Positions 7,088 to 15,005 of a DNA stretch of 35,818 nucleotides are shown in pieces. This stretch comes from WGAB01 sp964406105 (lineage in GTDB: Bacteria > Hydrothermota > Hydrothermia > WGAB01). Within the stretch, counting starts at the first letter, position 1. Every line of letters starts with the position of its first letter. Below the pieces are notes generated by a model. The model worked only from the letters and a program-made list of their open reading frames with translations, did no database searches and was not told the DNA's origin. The stretch is from the NCBI GenBank assembly GCA_964406105.1, contig CAYOQK010000052.1, forward strand, positions 1 to 35,818. Direction: 5' to 3'. Position numbers and translations under genes: made by a program.

Positions 7088-8248
7088 ATGAAAACCCTGA
7101 TTGAACCCCATGGGGGTACACTGGTCCAACGTCAACTCACCGGAGAGGAACGCAAGGCGGCTTTAGAACGGGCCCAAAGCCTGCGATGGTTGTATCCAGG
7201 CGAAGACGCCCTGATGGACGCCGAAAAGATCGCCATTGGCGCCTTCAGTCCCCTGCAGGGCTTCATGGGCCAGGCTGATCTCCAGGAGGTGCTGAAGTCC
7301 ATGCACCTGACCTCCGGCCACGTGTGGTCGCTGCCCATCCTGCTCCTCGTGGACGACGATACCGCCGCCTCGGTGAAAGAGGGCGAAACCGTGGTGCTCG
7401 CCCAACGGGAAAACCACCCTGTGGCCCTCTTGGAAATCCACGAAAAGTACCGCATTGATCCCGAACAGGTGGCCCTGGGGGCCTTCGGCACCACCGACGA
7501 AAACCACCCCGGCGTGGCCAAACTGTACGCCGCGGGCACCTGGGCCTTGGCCGGGCCCGTGGATCTGGTGAACCTGGTGGACCATCCCTGGCGACACCTG
7601 GAACTCCTGCCCGCTGAAACCCGAGCGGAGTTCCAAAAACGGGGCTGGCACCGGGTGGTGGCTTTCCAAACCCGGAACGCCCCCCACCGGGCCCACGAGT
7701 ACCTCCAACGCATCGGCCTGGAGGTGGCCGACGGCCTGTTCGTTCACCCCATCCTGGGCAGCAAAAAGAAGGGCGACTACGACAACGAAACCATCCTCCG
7801 GGCTTACCATGCCCTGATCAATCACTACTTCCCCAAGGATCGGGTGTTCATCGCCGGCCTGGCCATCCAAATGCGCTACGCAGGCCCCCGCGAGGCTGTG
7901 TTCCACGCCATTGTTCGCAAGAACTACGGCGCCAGCATGTTCATGGTGGGCCGCGATCACGCCGGCGTGGGCAACTACTACGACCCCTTCGCGGCTCAAC
8001 GGATCTTTGAGCAGTTTGAAGACCACGAGATCGGCGTGGAGATCATCAAGTTCGGCAACGTCTTCTACTGCCACGCCTGCGGCTCCATGGCTTCGGACAA
8101 AACCTGTGGCCACGATCCCCAGCACCGGGTGGCCATCTCCATGACCCGAGTGCGAGAGATGCTGAAACGCGGCGAAACACCACCCGCTGAGATGGTACGG
8201 CCCGAGGTGGCCGAGGTGCTCAAAGCCTTTTACCGCGCCCAAGGGTAA
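7088..8248 (+). CDS. sat: Sulfate adenylyltransferase (ATP sulfurylase)
   Basis: The enzyme makes adenosine 5'-phosphosulfate and pyrophosphate from ATP and sulfate, or the reverse in sulfur oxidisers. The N-terminal PUA-like part contains the family pattern GAFSPLQGFM. The catalytic QTRNAPHRAHE is at 194-204 and holds the HxxH histidines H200 and H203. GRDHAG is at 288-293. A zinc-type cluster FYCHACGS...TCGH near 330-345 resembles that of thermophilic single-domain enzymes. At 386 residues it has the normal length and no fused APS kinase. AAGGAG (7074-7079) precedes ATG 7088. Two positions differ from what I know as typical: A198 replaces the usual Pro or Val, and ISMTRVRE replaces ISGTxxRE. 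APS reductase and APS kinase genes are absent here. Confidence 0.92.
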   Translation: MKTLIEPHGGTLVQRQLTGEERKAALERAQSLRWLYPGEDALMDAEKIAIGAFSPLQGFMGQADLQEVLKSMHLTSGHVWSLPILLLVDDDTAASVKEGETVVLAQRENHPVALLEIHEKYRIDPEQVALGAFGTTDENHPGVAKLYAAGTWALAGPVDLVNLVDHPWRHLELLPAETRAEFQKRGWHRVVAFQTRNAPHRAHEYLQRIGLEVADGLFVHPILGSKKKGDYDNETILRAYHALINHYFPKDRVFIAGLAIQMRYAGPREAVFHAIVRKNYGASMFMVGRDHAGVGNYYDPFAAQRIFEQFEDHEIGVEIIKFGNVFYCHACGSMASDKTCGHDPQHRVAISMTRVREMLKRGETPPAEMVRPEVAEVLKAFYRAQG

Positions 8249-8261
8249 AGCCACACCCACC

Positions 8262-9989
8262 ATGTTCTACCGCTGGGTTCAACGGGGCTCCGGCGGCACC
8301 GGGAAGGCTCCGGCAGGTCTGGACCCCCTGGTTTGGCGTGTGCTCCAGAACCGCGGGGTCTCCCCAGACCAACTGGAGGCCTTCCTGAACCCCGCCACCG
8401 AACACCTGCACGATCCCCTGCTCCTCAAGAACGCCGACCTCGCCGCCCAGCGCATCGCCCGCGCCCTGAAGTACCGCGAAACCATCCTGATCCACGGCGA
8501 CTACGACGTGGACGGGGTATCGGCCCTGGCCCTTCTGTACCGAAACCTGCTCCACCTGGGCGCCCACCGCGTGATCCCCTACATCCCAGATCGCTTTGAC
8601 GAGGGCTACGGCGTATCACGCCAGGGCATTGAACAGGCGATCCAGGCGGGCGCCCGCCTCATGATCACCGTGGACTGTGGCATCAAAGCCCACGAGGAGA
8701 TCACCTACGCCCTGAACCAGGGGCTGGACGTGGTGGTCACCGATCACCACGAGCCCGGTGATCCTCTGCCCTTCCCCACCCTGGTGCTGAACCCCAAACT
8801 CGGCACCTATCCCTTCCGCGAACTCGCCGGTGTGGGGGTGGTGTTCAAACTCCTGCAGGCCCTTTACCGGCACCTGGGCCAACCGGAAACCCGTTTGCTT
8901 TGGGACCTGGACCTCGTGGCCCTGGGGACCCTGGCCGATCAGGTCCCCTTAGTGGACGAAAACCGGGTGCTGGCCGCCTTGGGCCTCAAGGTGCTCGCCA
9001 AAACCAAAAAGGCCGGCCTCAAGGCCCTGAAACGGGTGGCAGGCTTGCGGGATACAGTGGATGCCTGGCACGTCACCTTTCTCCTGGCCCCGCGGCTCAA
9101 CGCCGCCGGCCGCATGAGCCATGCCCGAAAGGCTTTCCAACTGCTGGTCACCCAACAGGGCCTGGAAGCCCTGGCATTGGCCAAGGACCTGGACACCCAC
9201 AACCAAGAACGCCAAAGGACCGAACAGGAGATCCTGGCCCGCGCCGTGGAACGCATTGAAAGCGAGGGCTGGCACCTGGACCCCATCCTGGTGGTGGAGG
9301 GCCCTGGCTGGCACGAGGGCGTGATCGGCATCGTGGCTTCCCGCCTTGCTGAACGCTACTGGCGGCCCGCTCTGGTGATCTCCGTACAGGGCCCCACCGG
9401 CAAGGGCTCGGCCCGCAGCATTCCCGGGTTCCACCTGTACCGAGCCCTGGCTTCCCAGGAGCACCTGTTTGAGTCCTTCGGCGGCCACACCATGGCCGCC
9501 GGGTTCCGCATCCCCGCCCACCGGATCCCCGAACTGCGGGAAGGACTCCGGGCCTACGCCGCAGCCCACCTGTCCCCTGAGGATCTCGTACCCTGGTTTC
9601 TGGTGGACGGCGAGGTGGACCCCGAAGACCTGGAAACCCTGAACCTGGAACAGTACCGCCAACTCGCACCCTTCGGCATCGGCAACCCCACGCCGGTGTT
9701 CCTCTTGAGGGGAGTTCGGATCGTGGGCCAGGTGCGTACCGTCGGCCAGGATCACCTCGTGTTCACCGTGGAACGCCACGGCCGGCATTTCCGCGTGTTC
9801 GCTCCCAAGGCCGGGTGGCTCCAGGAACTGCTGAGCCGCCACGTGCCGGTGCTGGCCGACCTGGCGGTCACCGTAGAAGAGGACCATTTCAGCCGCAACC
9901 GGCGGGTCCGCCTCAAACTCCGTGATCTGCGGATCCACTGGCATACTCCCCCGCCCAGCCAAGGGCTCCTCCCTCCCAGTCATAGGTAG
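8262..9989 (+). CDS. recJ: Single-stranded-DNA-specific exonuclease RecJ
   Basis: This DHH-family 5'-3' exonuclease has 575 residues, the usual length. The catalytic motifs are DYDVDGVSA (D80, D82, D84) and TDHHEP (D161, H162, H163). A later DHHA1 domain shows the block GWHEGVIGIVASRL and the glycine-rich SFGGHTMAAGF, and the C-terminal OB-like domain begins near FGIGNPTPVF. RecJ degrades single strands in recombination and mismatch repair. The ATG at 8262 lies 13 bases after the sat stop without a strong ribosome site. It is the last gene of the long plus-strand run that starts at kbl. Confidence 0.94.
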   Translation: MFYRWVQRGSGGTGKAPAGLDPLVWRVLQNRGVSPDQLEAFLNPATEHLHDPLLLKNADLAAQRIARALKYRETILIHGDYDVDGVSALALLYRNLLHLGAHRVIPYIPDRFDEGYGVSRQGIEQAIQAGARLMITVDCGIKAHEEITYALNQGLDVVVTDHHEPGDPLPFPTLVLNPKLGTYPFRELAGVGVVFKLLQALYRHLGQPETRLLWDLDLVALGTLADQVPLVDENRVLAALGLKVLAKTKKAGLKALKRVAGLRDTVDAWHVTFLLAPRLNAAGRMSHARKAFQLLVTQQGLEALALAKDLDTHNQERQRTEQEILARAVERIESEGWHLDPILVVEGPGWHEGVIGIVASRLAERYWRPALVISVQGPTGKGSARSIPGFHLYRALASQEHLFESFGGHTMAAGFRIPAHRIPELREGLRAYAAAHLSPEDLVPWFLVDGEVDPEDLETLNLEQYRQLAPFGIGNPTPVFLLRGVRIVGQVRTVGQDHLVFTVERHGRHFRVFAPKAGWLQELLSRHVPVLADLAVTVEEDHFSRNRRVRLKLRDLRIHWHTPPPSQGLLPPSHR

Positions 9990-10126
9990 AAACTCCCCAA
10001 AGCCCTTAGGTAGGGCTACCAATAGACATCTCCCGCCCCTCCTCTCACCATAAACACCCAACGATCCCAAAGGGGCTGCCCCGGAAGGGCGCTTGCGCCG
10101 TAGGGACCACCTGGCAAACAACTTTG
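9990..10126. other. Intergenic stretch after recJ with a small hairpin
   Basis: No gene is seen here. AGCCCT (10001-10006) and AGGGCT (10012-10017) form a 6-bp stem with a 5-base loop, without a T-tract. Further on, GGCG/CGCC can pair around CTTG near 10089-10100. The first could be a weak end signal for the recJ message. A promoter for the small genes downstream should lie here, but I do not see a convincing -35/-10 pair. Confidence 0.35.
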
Positions 10127-10143
10127 AAGGAGGTGAACGAAGG

Positions 10144-10218
10144 ATGTGGACCCAGATCTTGATCCGTGTCCTGCTGCTCGTGCTGGTCCTGCTCAAGGCC
10201 TCGGAGGAGGCCGAGTAG
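10144..10218 (+). CDS. 24-residue single-pass membrane peptide
   Basis: A short frame of 24 codons encodes a peptide with an aromatic N-terminus (MWTQ), one hydrophobic helix of about 13 residues (ILIRVLLLVLVLL, residues 5-17) and a charged tail (KASEEAE). What makes it credible is the ribosome site: AAGGAGGTGA at 10127-10136, complementary to a typical 16S 3' end over ten bases and 7 bases from the ATG, the strongest in the window. A stable hairpin follows the stop by 18 bases. The function is unknown. Its size and shape fit regulatory micro-proteins that bind a membrane complex, or small toxins of type I systems. No antisense RNA was identified. Confidence 0.62.
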   Translation: MWTQILIRVLLLVLVLLKASEEAE

Positions 10219-10236
10219 GAACCGAGGGGAACGGGA

Positions 10237-10269
10237 CAGGGCCGGGGGAGCCATAATCCCCTGGCCCTG
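10237..10269 (+). other. Strong intergenic hairpin between the two small genes
   Basis: CAGGGCC-G-GGGGA (10237-10249) pairs with TCCCC-T-GGCCCTG (10257-10269) around the 7-base loop GCCATAA. This is a 13-bp stem in which the only non-Watson-Crick pair is G-U. No T-run follows, so it should not stop transcription by itself. It more probably stabilises the 3' end of the micro-protein message or sets the ratio of the two small genes. Confidence 0.65.
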
Positions 10270-10320
10270 CCATGAAAAAGCCCTCCAAAGGGGACAACGC
10301 ACGCAAAGGGGGAGAATGCC

Positions 10321-10554
10321 ATGAAAACGAATAAGTACCAGGAGGCAATGCGACAGGCGAAGCGGCTCAAGAAGGCAAAATGGCTGAAACAGGGGGCCAA
10401 AGATTGGCGATGGGAGGTGCTTGTGACCGTGATTGTGACCGTGATCAGGGAGTTCATACGGTCATGGGTGAAGAAGGCGGTAGAGAAAAAACTGAAGGAA
10501 TACTCCCGCAACCGCCGCCGGAAAGAACGAGATCAGAGGAAGCTGAGGGCATGA
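10321..10554 (+). CDS. Small, very basic protein of unknown function
   Basis: This 77-residue protein starts at ATG 10321, with AAAGGGGGAGA at 10305-10315 as the ribosome site. It has a lysine/arginine-rich N-terminal helix, a central amphipathic-to-hydrophobic segment (WEVLVTVIVTVIREFI, about residues 31-46) and a strongly basic C-terminus (SRNRRRKERDQRK). No cysteine or known motif is present. The layout would suit a peripheral membrane or nucleic-acid-binding protein. It ends just before a textbook terminator, so it closes the small-gene island. The base composition is more A-rich than the surrounding genes, which could mean a different origin. Confidence 0.6.
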   Translation: MKTNKYQEAMRQAKRLKKAKWLKQGAKDWRWEVLVTVIVTVIREFIRSWVKKAVEKKLKEYSRNRRRKERDQRKLRA

Positions 10555-10563
10555 CCCTCTCAT

Positions 10564-10596
10564 GAGAGGCGGGGAAAGATCCCGCCTCTCTTTTTT
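10564..10596 (+). terminator. Rho-independent terminator of the small-gene island
   Basis: GAGAGGCGGG (10564-10573) pairs perfectly with CCCGCCTCTC (10581-10590) around GAAAGAT, and six T follow (10591-10596). The 5' arm can instead pair with CCTCTC at 10556-10561, forming the palindrome CCTCTCATGAGAGG at 10556-10569. That alternative would remove half of the terminator stem, so readthrough could in principle be controlled. Confidence 0.92.
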
Positions 10597-10601
10597 GGGG
10601 C

Positions 10602-10630
10602 TTGGATTTAAAAAACCCCTCCCGTATCTT
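10602..10630 (+). promoter_or_regulatory. Promoter of the lipase-like gene
   Basis: TTGGAT (10602-10607), 17 bases, then TATCTT (10625-10630). Each box is only a partial match (3 and 4 of 6), but the spacing is ideal, and the site lies between the terminator and an ATG at 10644. The predicted leader is under 10 bases and contains no ribosome site. Confidence 0.4.
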
Positions 10631-10643
10631 TAGGCCAGCGGCT

Positions 10644-12074
10644 ATGGTTCACCCCATTGTGCTCATCCACGGATATGGAGGTGAGGGGCGGCCCTCAGAG
10701 GTCCAACGGATCTACGGCGACCTCCCTGAGGTCCTGTACCACCGCTATGGCCAGCGGCGTCCGGTGATCATCAACTTGAGCCGGTTCATCACCTTGGAGG
10801 ACGGCGTGAGCCTCTACGACCTGGCCCAAGCCCTGCACCAGGCCCTGCGGAGGCCCGAGCATCGGTACCTTTTGGAATCCGGTTTCAATGCCATCGTGCA
10901 CAGCACCGGAGGGCTTCTGCTCCGCACATGGCTCCGCCACTTCAGCCCTCGGCCCTCGCCCCTCAAGCACGCCGTGCACCTGGCTCCGGCCCACTTTGGG
11001 AGCGGTTGGGCTCACCTGGGGCGGGGCCAATTGGCGCGGTGGTTCCGCGAGGTGTTCCAGCACGCCGAACCTGGCACCCGCATCCTGGAGGCCTTGGAAC
11101 TGGGCTCTCCCTATGCGTGGGATCTCCACACCTGGTTCCTGGACCATCCCGTGGCCGAGACCTTCGGCACCTTTGAGTACGTGATGGTGGGCTCCGAAGC
11201 CGACAGCCGATGGTTTGCCCTACCGCTCCGGTACGCGCATGAGGACGGGTCGGACGGCGTGGTGCGCGTTGCTGCCGCCAACCTCAACTACCGGTGGCTC
11301 GTCTTAGAGCCCGAACCGGAAGCCCAAGCCCCAACCTCGCACGCTCCAATCCGGCGTTTCTATCGTCTTAAATTCGCGAAAACGGCCCCGCCGGTACCCT
11401 TCGCCGTGCTTCCCCGATGCGCCCACTCCGGCAAACCTCTGGGCATCGTCACAGGCCACGAACCCCGCGAAACCCTATTGCGGCTGCTGGACCGCGCCCT
11501 GACCGATACCACTCCCTCTGACTACCGGAAAAGCATGGAGGTGTTCCAACAGGCTACCCAGCACACCTACCAGCAGGTGGCCCAAGAGCCCCCACCCCCG
11601 TGGTTCAAACCCTGGGAACGCTTGTGGAACCGCAAACAGCAGTATGATCCGCACGCCATGGTGGTACTCCGGTTCGTGGACCAATTCGGAGCGCCAGTAC
11701 CCCACGTGGACATCTATTTCCGAGCTGCCCCCAGGGCACGCCGGGCCCGCACCCGACGGATCGCTGACCTCTTGGAACACCACCATCGCAATCATCAGCA
11801 TCCCAGCACCCACGTGTTCTACCTGCGCACCGCCACCTTCCAAGAATCCCAGGGCCGTTGGGTTTCCCTCCTGGATAACGTTCAGGGGTTCACCCTGCAG
11901 GTGACAGCGACAGAACCCGAAACCCGCGATATCCAGTATGTGCCCTTCAGTTGGCCCCTGAACGCCCCGGACCTTGCCCCACTGGTCCATCCCCACCAAA
12001 CCACCCTGGTGGAGATTCGGCTGCTGAGATACGGCCGGAAACGGCTGTTCCGCCTGTATCCTTATCGGCCGTGA
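10644..12074 (+). CDS. Lipase-like alpha/beta hydrolase with a C-terminal accessory domain
   Basis: This 476-residue protein begins at ATG 10644; a TTG 42 bases earlier lies in the promoter. The N-terminal half is an alpha/beta hydrolase. PIVLIHGYGG forms the oxyanion region, and the nucleophile elbow HSTGG has S87, a variant of GxSxG with His in place of the first Gly. A DGSDGVV segment near 205 probably holds the acid residue; the histidine is not assigned with certainty. From about residue 345 a second, beta-rich domain starts (AMVVLRFVDQFGAPVPHVDIYF) with no catalytic motif. It may bind lipid or polymer. There is no signal peptide, so it should act in the cytoplasm. Its stop overlaps the next start (GTGA). 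Confidence 0.7.
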   Translation: MVHPIVLIHGYGGEGRPSEVQRIYGDLPEVLYHRYGQRRPVIINLSRFITLEDGVSLYDLAQALHQALRRPEHRYLLESGFNAIVHSTGGLLLRTWLRHFSPRPSPLKHAVHLAPAHFGSGWAHLGRGQLARWFREVFQHAEPGTRILEALELGSPYAWDLHTWFLDHPVAETFGTFEYVMVGSEADSRWFALPLRYAHEDGSDGVVRVAAANLNYRWLVLEPEPEAQAPTSHAPIRRFYRLKFAKTAPPVPFAVLPRCAHSGKPLGIVTGHEPRETLLRLLDRALTDTTPSDYRKSMEVFQQATQHTYQQVAQEPPPPWFKPWERLWNRKQQYDPHAMVVLRFVDQFGAPVPHVDIYFRAAPRARRARTRRIADLLEHHHRNHQHPSTHVFYLRTATFQESQGRWVSLLDNVQGFTLQVTATEPETRDIQYVPFSWPLNAPDLAPLVHPHQTTLVEIRLLRYGRKRLFRLYPYRP

Positions 12075-13027
12075 AGCCGGTAGTGTGGGTGACCCTCCGC
12101 GACCCGCGGATGACCCCTGATCTGTGGCGAGAGGCCCGTGCCGTCTTGGCACCGGTGGCCGAAGTGGTAGGCCCTGAGGAACCTGAGGACGACCAGGTAC
12201 GGCAACGGGTGGTGGCCCTGGTGGTGTTCAAGTTCCGGGAGGAGGTGGATCCAGATCGGCTGCACACCTTGCCCCGCCTACGGTACATCCAAGCCATCAC
12301 CGCAGGCATTGATCACATCCTCCGGGAGCCTCTGCCTTCAGGGGTTCAGGTGCTCCACACCCCCAGCCCCAATGCCGACGCCATAGCGGAACACGTGCTG
12401 GCCCTGCTCCTGGCAGCGGCCAAGCGGGTGGTGTTCCACACCGAAGAGATGCGACAGGGCCGGTTCCACCAGGGCTTGGAATCCCGGCGACTGACCGGTA
12501 GCACCCTGCTCGTGGTGGGCTTGGGCCGGATCGGCTGCGAGGTGGCGCAACGGGCCCGGTGTTTGGGCATGAAGGTGATGGCCATCCGAAGGCATCCTCA
12601 GCCCCGCTGTGGCGTGCAAGAGGTTTGGGGACCGGAACATCTGCACCGCCTTCTGCCACAGGCCGATGCCGTGGTGCTGGCCCTGCCCCTAACCCCGGAA
12701 ACCGAGGGGCTCATTGGTCCTCAGGAGCTGGCCCGGATGAAGCCCGACGCCATCCTGGTCAACGTGGCCCGCGGCCGCATCGTGGATCCCGTGGCCCTGT
12801 ACCGGCATCTCCAAAGGCACCCGGATTTCGTCGCCGCCCTGGACGTTTGGTGGCACTACCCCCAGCCTGGTGAGCCCTTCCGCCAGCCGGTGCCTGTGGA
12901 GCGCCTTCCCAATGTCATCATGACCCCCCACGTGGCCCCTGTGGTGCCCGGCTTCTTTCGGCGGATGGTGCTGGCCGCCCTTCGCCACCTCCGAAAACGC
13001 CTGGAATCCCCAGATCTCAAGCCATAG
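12071..13027 (+). CDS. D-isomer-specific 2-hydroxyacid dehydrogenase family protein
   Basis: This NAD(P)-dependent dehydrogenase has 318 residues. The nucleotide-binding motif VVGLGRIG is at 148-155. The substrate-binding arginine is R234 in NVARGRIVD, and the general-base histidine is H287 in TPHVAP. The catalytic glutamate that normally lies 29 residues after the arginine is absent. The segment reads ALDVWWHYP, which puts a tyrosine at that position, so the enzyme may use another acid or have altered chemistry. GTG 12071 overlaps the hydrolase stop by four bases, which shows coupling. The substrate (glyoxylate, hydroxypyruvate, phosphoglycerate or another 2-oxoacid) cannot be read from sequence. 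Confidence 0.82.
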   Translation: MKPVVWVTLRDPRMTPDLWREARAVLAPVAEVVGPEEPEDDQVRQRVVALVVFKFREEVDPDRLHTLPRLRYIQAITAGIDHILREPLPSGVQVLHTPSPNADAIAEHVLALLLAAAKRVVFHTEEMRQGRFHQGLESRRLTGSTLLVVGLGRIGCEVAQRARCLGMKVMAIRRHPQPRCGVQEVWGPEHLHRLLPQADAVVLALPLTPETEGLIGPQELARMKPDAILVNVARGRIVDPVALYRHLQRHPDFVAALDVWWHYPQPGEPFRQPVPVERLPNVIMTPHVAPVVPGFFRRMVLAALRHLRKRLESPDLKP

Positions 13028-13091
13028 GCTCTGGTGGAGCCCCGGCTATGTCCATCCCTTCGTATCGTTGCGCTCCCTGGAACTCCACGGC

Positions 13092-13120
13092 TTGAACCCT
13101 TGCGGCCCACCCCTTACGAT
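13092..13120 (+). promoter_or_regulatory. Promoter of ccsA-resB, probably giving a leaderless message
   Basis: TTGAAC (13092-13097), 17 bases, then TACGAT (13115-13120). Each box matches 4 of 6 consensus bases. The ATG of ccsA begins 8 bases after the last base of the -10, at the expected transcription start, and no ribosome site exists in between. Confidence 0.5.
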
Positions 13121-13127
13121 TTCCGCC

Positions 13128-13925
13128 ATGAGCCTCATTTTCCTTAAACTGGCCTTCCTGCTCTATTTTGTTGCCTTAGTGCTGTATCTCCTCGTCGCCG
13201 CCCGGTTGGGGCCCCAACAGGGCCTCAAGATCGTCGCCCGGGTGGTGTTTTTCGTCGCCCTCGTGTTCCACGCCATCTTCTTGGGTCAGCGGTGGTACTT
13301 CATGGGTCACCCTCCCCTCAACTCCATGTTTGACGCCATGGGGGTAACCGTGTTCTTCCTGGCCCTCGTTACCTTTCTGTTTGAGCTCTCCACGGGTGCG
13401 TACCAGGCTGTTCCGGTGTCCCTGATCCTTGTGTCCATTGCGGGCTACGTGCTCCTGTACAAATCCAACCCTCGGCCGGTGCCCCTGATGCCTGCCCTGA
13501 TGAGCTATTGGTTCTATATCCACGTGCCCATCACCATCTTCAGTTACGCCTTCTTCGGCATGGCGTTCATGTATGACCTTTCCTACTACCTGTTCCGCTT
13601 TCTCAAGCCCTCGGAGTACAACCCGCGGTACACCAAAAACCTCATCTTTTGGGGTTTCCTCCTGCTCACAGCGGGGATCTTCACGGGCAGCGCCTGGGCC
13701 AATGAGGCGTGGGGCAGCTACTGGGCCTGGGACCCCAAAGAGGTTTGGTCGCTGATCACTTGGGCCCTGTACCTGATCTACCTGCACCTGGAGTTCCACC
13801 CCTCCCTCAAACGCTATGCCTTCCTCATGAACCTGATCGCCTTTTCCTCCATCTTCATGACCTTCCTGGGCGTCAACTGGCTCACCAAGATCTTTAGTGT
13901 GGAAAGCATGCACACCTACATGTAG
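13128..13925 (+). CDS. ccsA: Cytochrome c biogenesis protein CcsA/ResC (System II)
   Basis: This integral membrane protein of 265 residues carries and transfers heme to apocytochrome c outside the cytoplasmic membrane. About eight hydrophobic segments are visible. The tryptophan-rich WWD-type heme motif is WGSYWAWDPKEVWSLITW, with W195, W199, W201 and D202. Histidines suited to heme ligation occur at H48 (VFHAIFLG), in YIHVP and in LHLEFH. ATG 13128 is chosen over an upstream TTG at 13068, because the -10 element and a good membrane start fit it. resB follows after 12 bases. No c-type cytochrome with CxxCH is in the window. Confidence 0.9.
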   Translation: MSLIFLKLAFLLYFVALVLYLLVAARLGPQQGLKIVARVVFFVALVFHAIFLGQRWYFMGHPPLNSMFDAMGVTVFFLALVTFLFELSTGAYQAVPVSLILVSIAGYVLLYKSNPRPVPLMPALMSYWFYIHVPITIFSYAFFGMAFMYDLSYYLFRFLKPSEYNPRYTKNLIFWGFLLLTAGIFTGSAWANEAWGSYWAWDPKEVWSLITWALYLIYLHLEFHPSLKRYAFLMNLIAFSSIFMTFLGVNWLTKIFSVESMHTYM

Positions 13926-13937
13926 GAGTAAGGGATC

Positions 13938-14972
13938 ATGAAACGCCTGTACAACGTGCTGAAATCCTTGAAAACCACGGTGGTGCTCATCGTACTGATG
14001 ATCCCCTACCTGGTGGCTGGCACCATCATCCCCCAAAACAAAACCGACAGCGAGTACCTACGGGTGTTCAGCGAAGGAACCCTCAAGATCCTCAAGGCCG
14101 TAGGGTTCACCGATGCATATCACGCCCCGGTGTTCCACCTGCTGGTGGCCCTGTTCACCCTGAACCTGCTGGTGTGCATGTGGGAAGGGTTCCGATATTT
14201 CCGCCGGGTTCAACGTGAACAGGGAACCACACGCCACGTCTGGCTGGGTTACCTGACGATCGTGTTTCACCTGTCCATGCTCATCCTGCTGGCAGGCTTC
14301 ATCCTGACGGCAGTGAGCAAAAAGAGCGGCACAGTGGTGGTGCTGCCCGGCGAAACCGAGCACCTGCCCAACCTGCCCCAGTACCAGGTGAAACTCCACC
14401 GGTTTTGGATTGACTACATGGACTTCCACGGGCAGATCACCCCCAAGGCCTATGTCTCGGATGTGGAGCTCCTGGTGAACCACCAGCCCGTGGAACGGGA
14501 AACGATCAACGTCAACCACCCTCTAAAGTACGGGGACCTCACGATTTACCAATCCTCGTACGTACAATTTGCCCGTATTGCCTTCGTAGCCGACACCGAC
14601 ACGGTGGACGTGCAATTGGTGCGGGTGCAATCGCCCTTTGTGCTCCCCACGGGCGACGGATTCTTGATTCTGGACAGTTACAAAATGGGGGACCTGTACC
14701 CGTTGCACGGCAAAGAGAAGATCACCACCCTGCCCCCGAAGATCCTGGTGTACCGCTTTATGGGACACGGGGTGCAGCCCTTGGGCACCCTAACGCCAGA
14801 CCAGCCCTTGGTGCTGCCCAACGGTCTTCGGCTCGTTTTGCTGGAGGCTTTGGAAGCCAGTGGATTCCAGTACCGGGTGGACAAGGGCGTGCCCCTGGTG
14901 TACCTGGGGGGAATCCTGTTCTTCCTGCTCTTGGCCCTGCGGGTGTACTTCCGGGCCGTGAAGGGGTGGTAA
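13938..14972 (+). CDS. resB: Cytochrome c biogenesis protein ResB/CcsB (System II)
   Basis: This partner of CcsA/ResC has 344 residues. The topology is typical: a first membrane helix near 13-33 (TTVVLIVLMIPYLVAGTIIPQ), a second near 64-84, a third near 100-125, then a large external domain and a last helix near 318-338. The external domain shows the family elements VNHPLKYGDLTIYQSSY and PNGLRLVLLEA. The two proteins form the synthetase that attaches heme to CxxCH sites, and the pair is often one fused protein elsewhere. GGAG near 13924 precedes the ATG. A thiol-disulfide protein such as ResA is not present next to them. Confidence 0.88.
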   Translation: MKRLYNVLKSLKTTVVLIVLMIPYLVAGTIIPQNKTDSEYLRVFSEGTLKILKAVGFTDAYHAPVFHLLVALFTLNLLVCMWEGFRYFRRVQREQGTTRHVWLGYLTIVFHLSMLILLAGFILTAVSKKSGTVVVLPGETEHLPNLPQYQVKLHRFWIDYMDFHGQITPKAYVSDVELLVNHQPVERETINVNHPLKYGDLTIYQSSYVQFARIAFVADTDTVDVQLVRVQSPFVLPTGDGFLILDSYKMGDLYPLHGKEKITTLPPKILVYRFMGHGVQPLGTLTPDQPLVLPNGLRLVLLEALEASGFQYRVDKGVPLVYLGGILFFLLLALRVYFRAVKGW

Positions 14973-15005
14973 ACCCCTTCGCACTTTGGGATTTCGGGGG
15001 CTGCC

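Noticed and set aside
10272..10334. 20-codon frame overlapping the start of the 77-residue gene
   Set aside because: It has no ribosome site and begins in the base of the hairpin; a leader-peptide role has no support.
8949..10511. Long minus-strand open frame over recJ and the small-gene island
   Set aside because: No domain is recognisable, and recJ has all its catalytic motifs on the plus strand.
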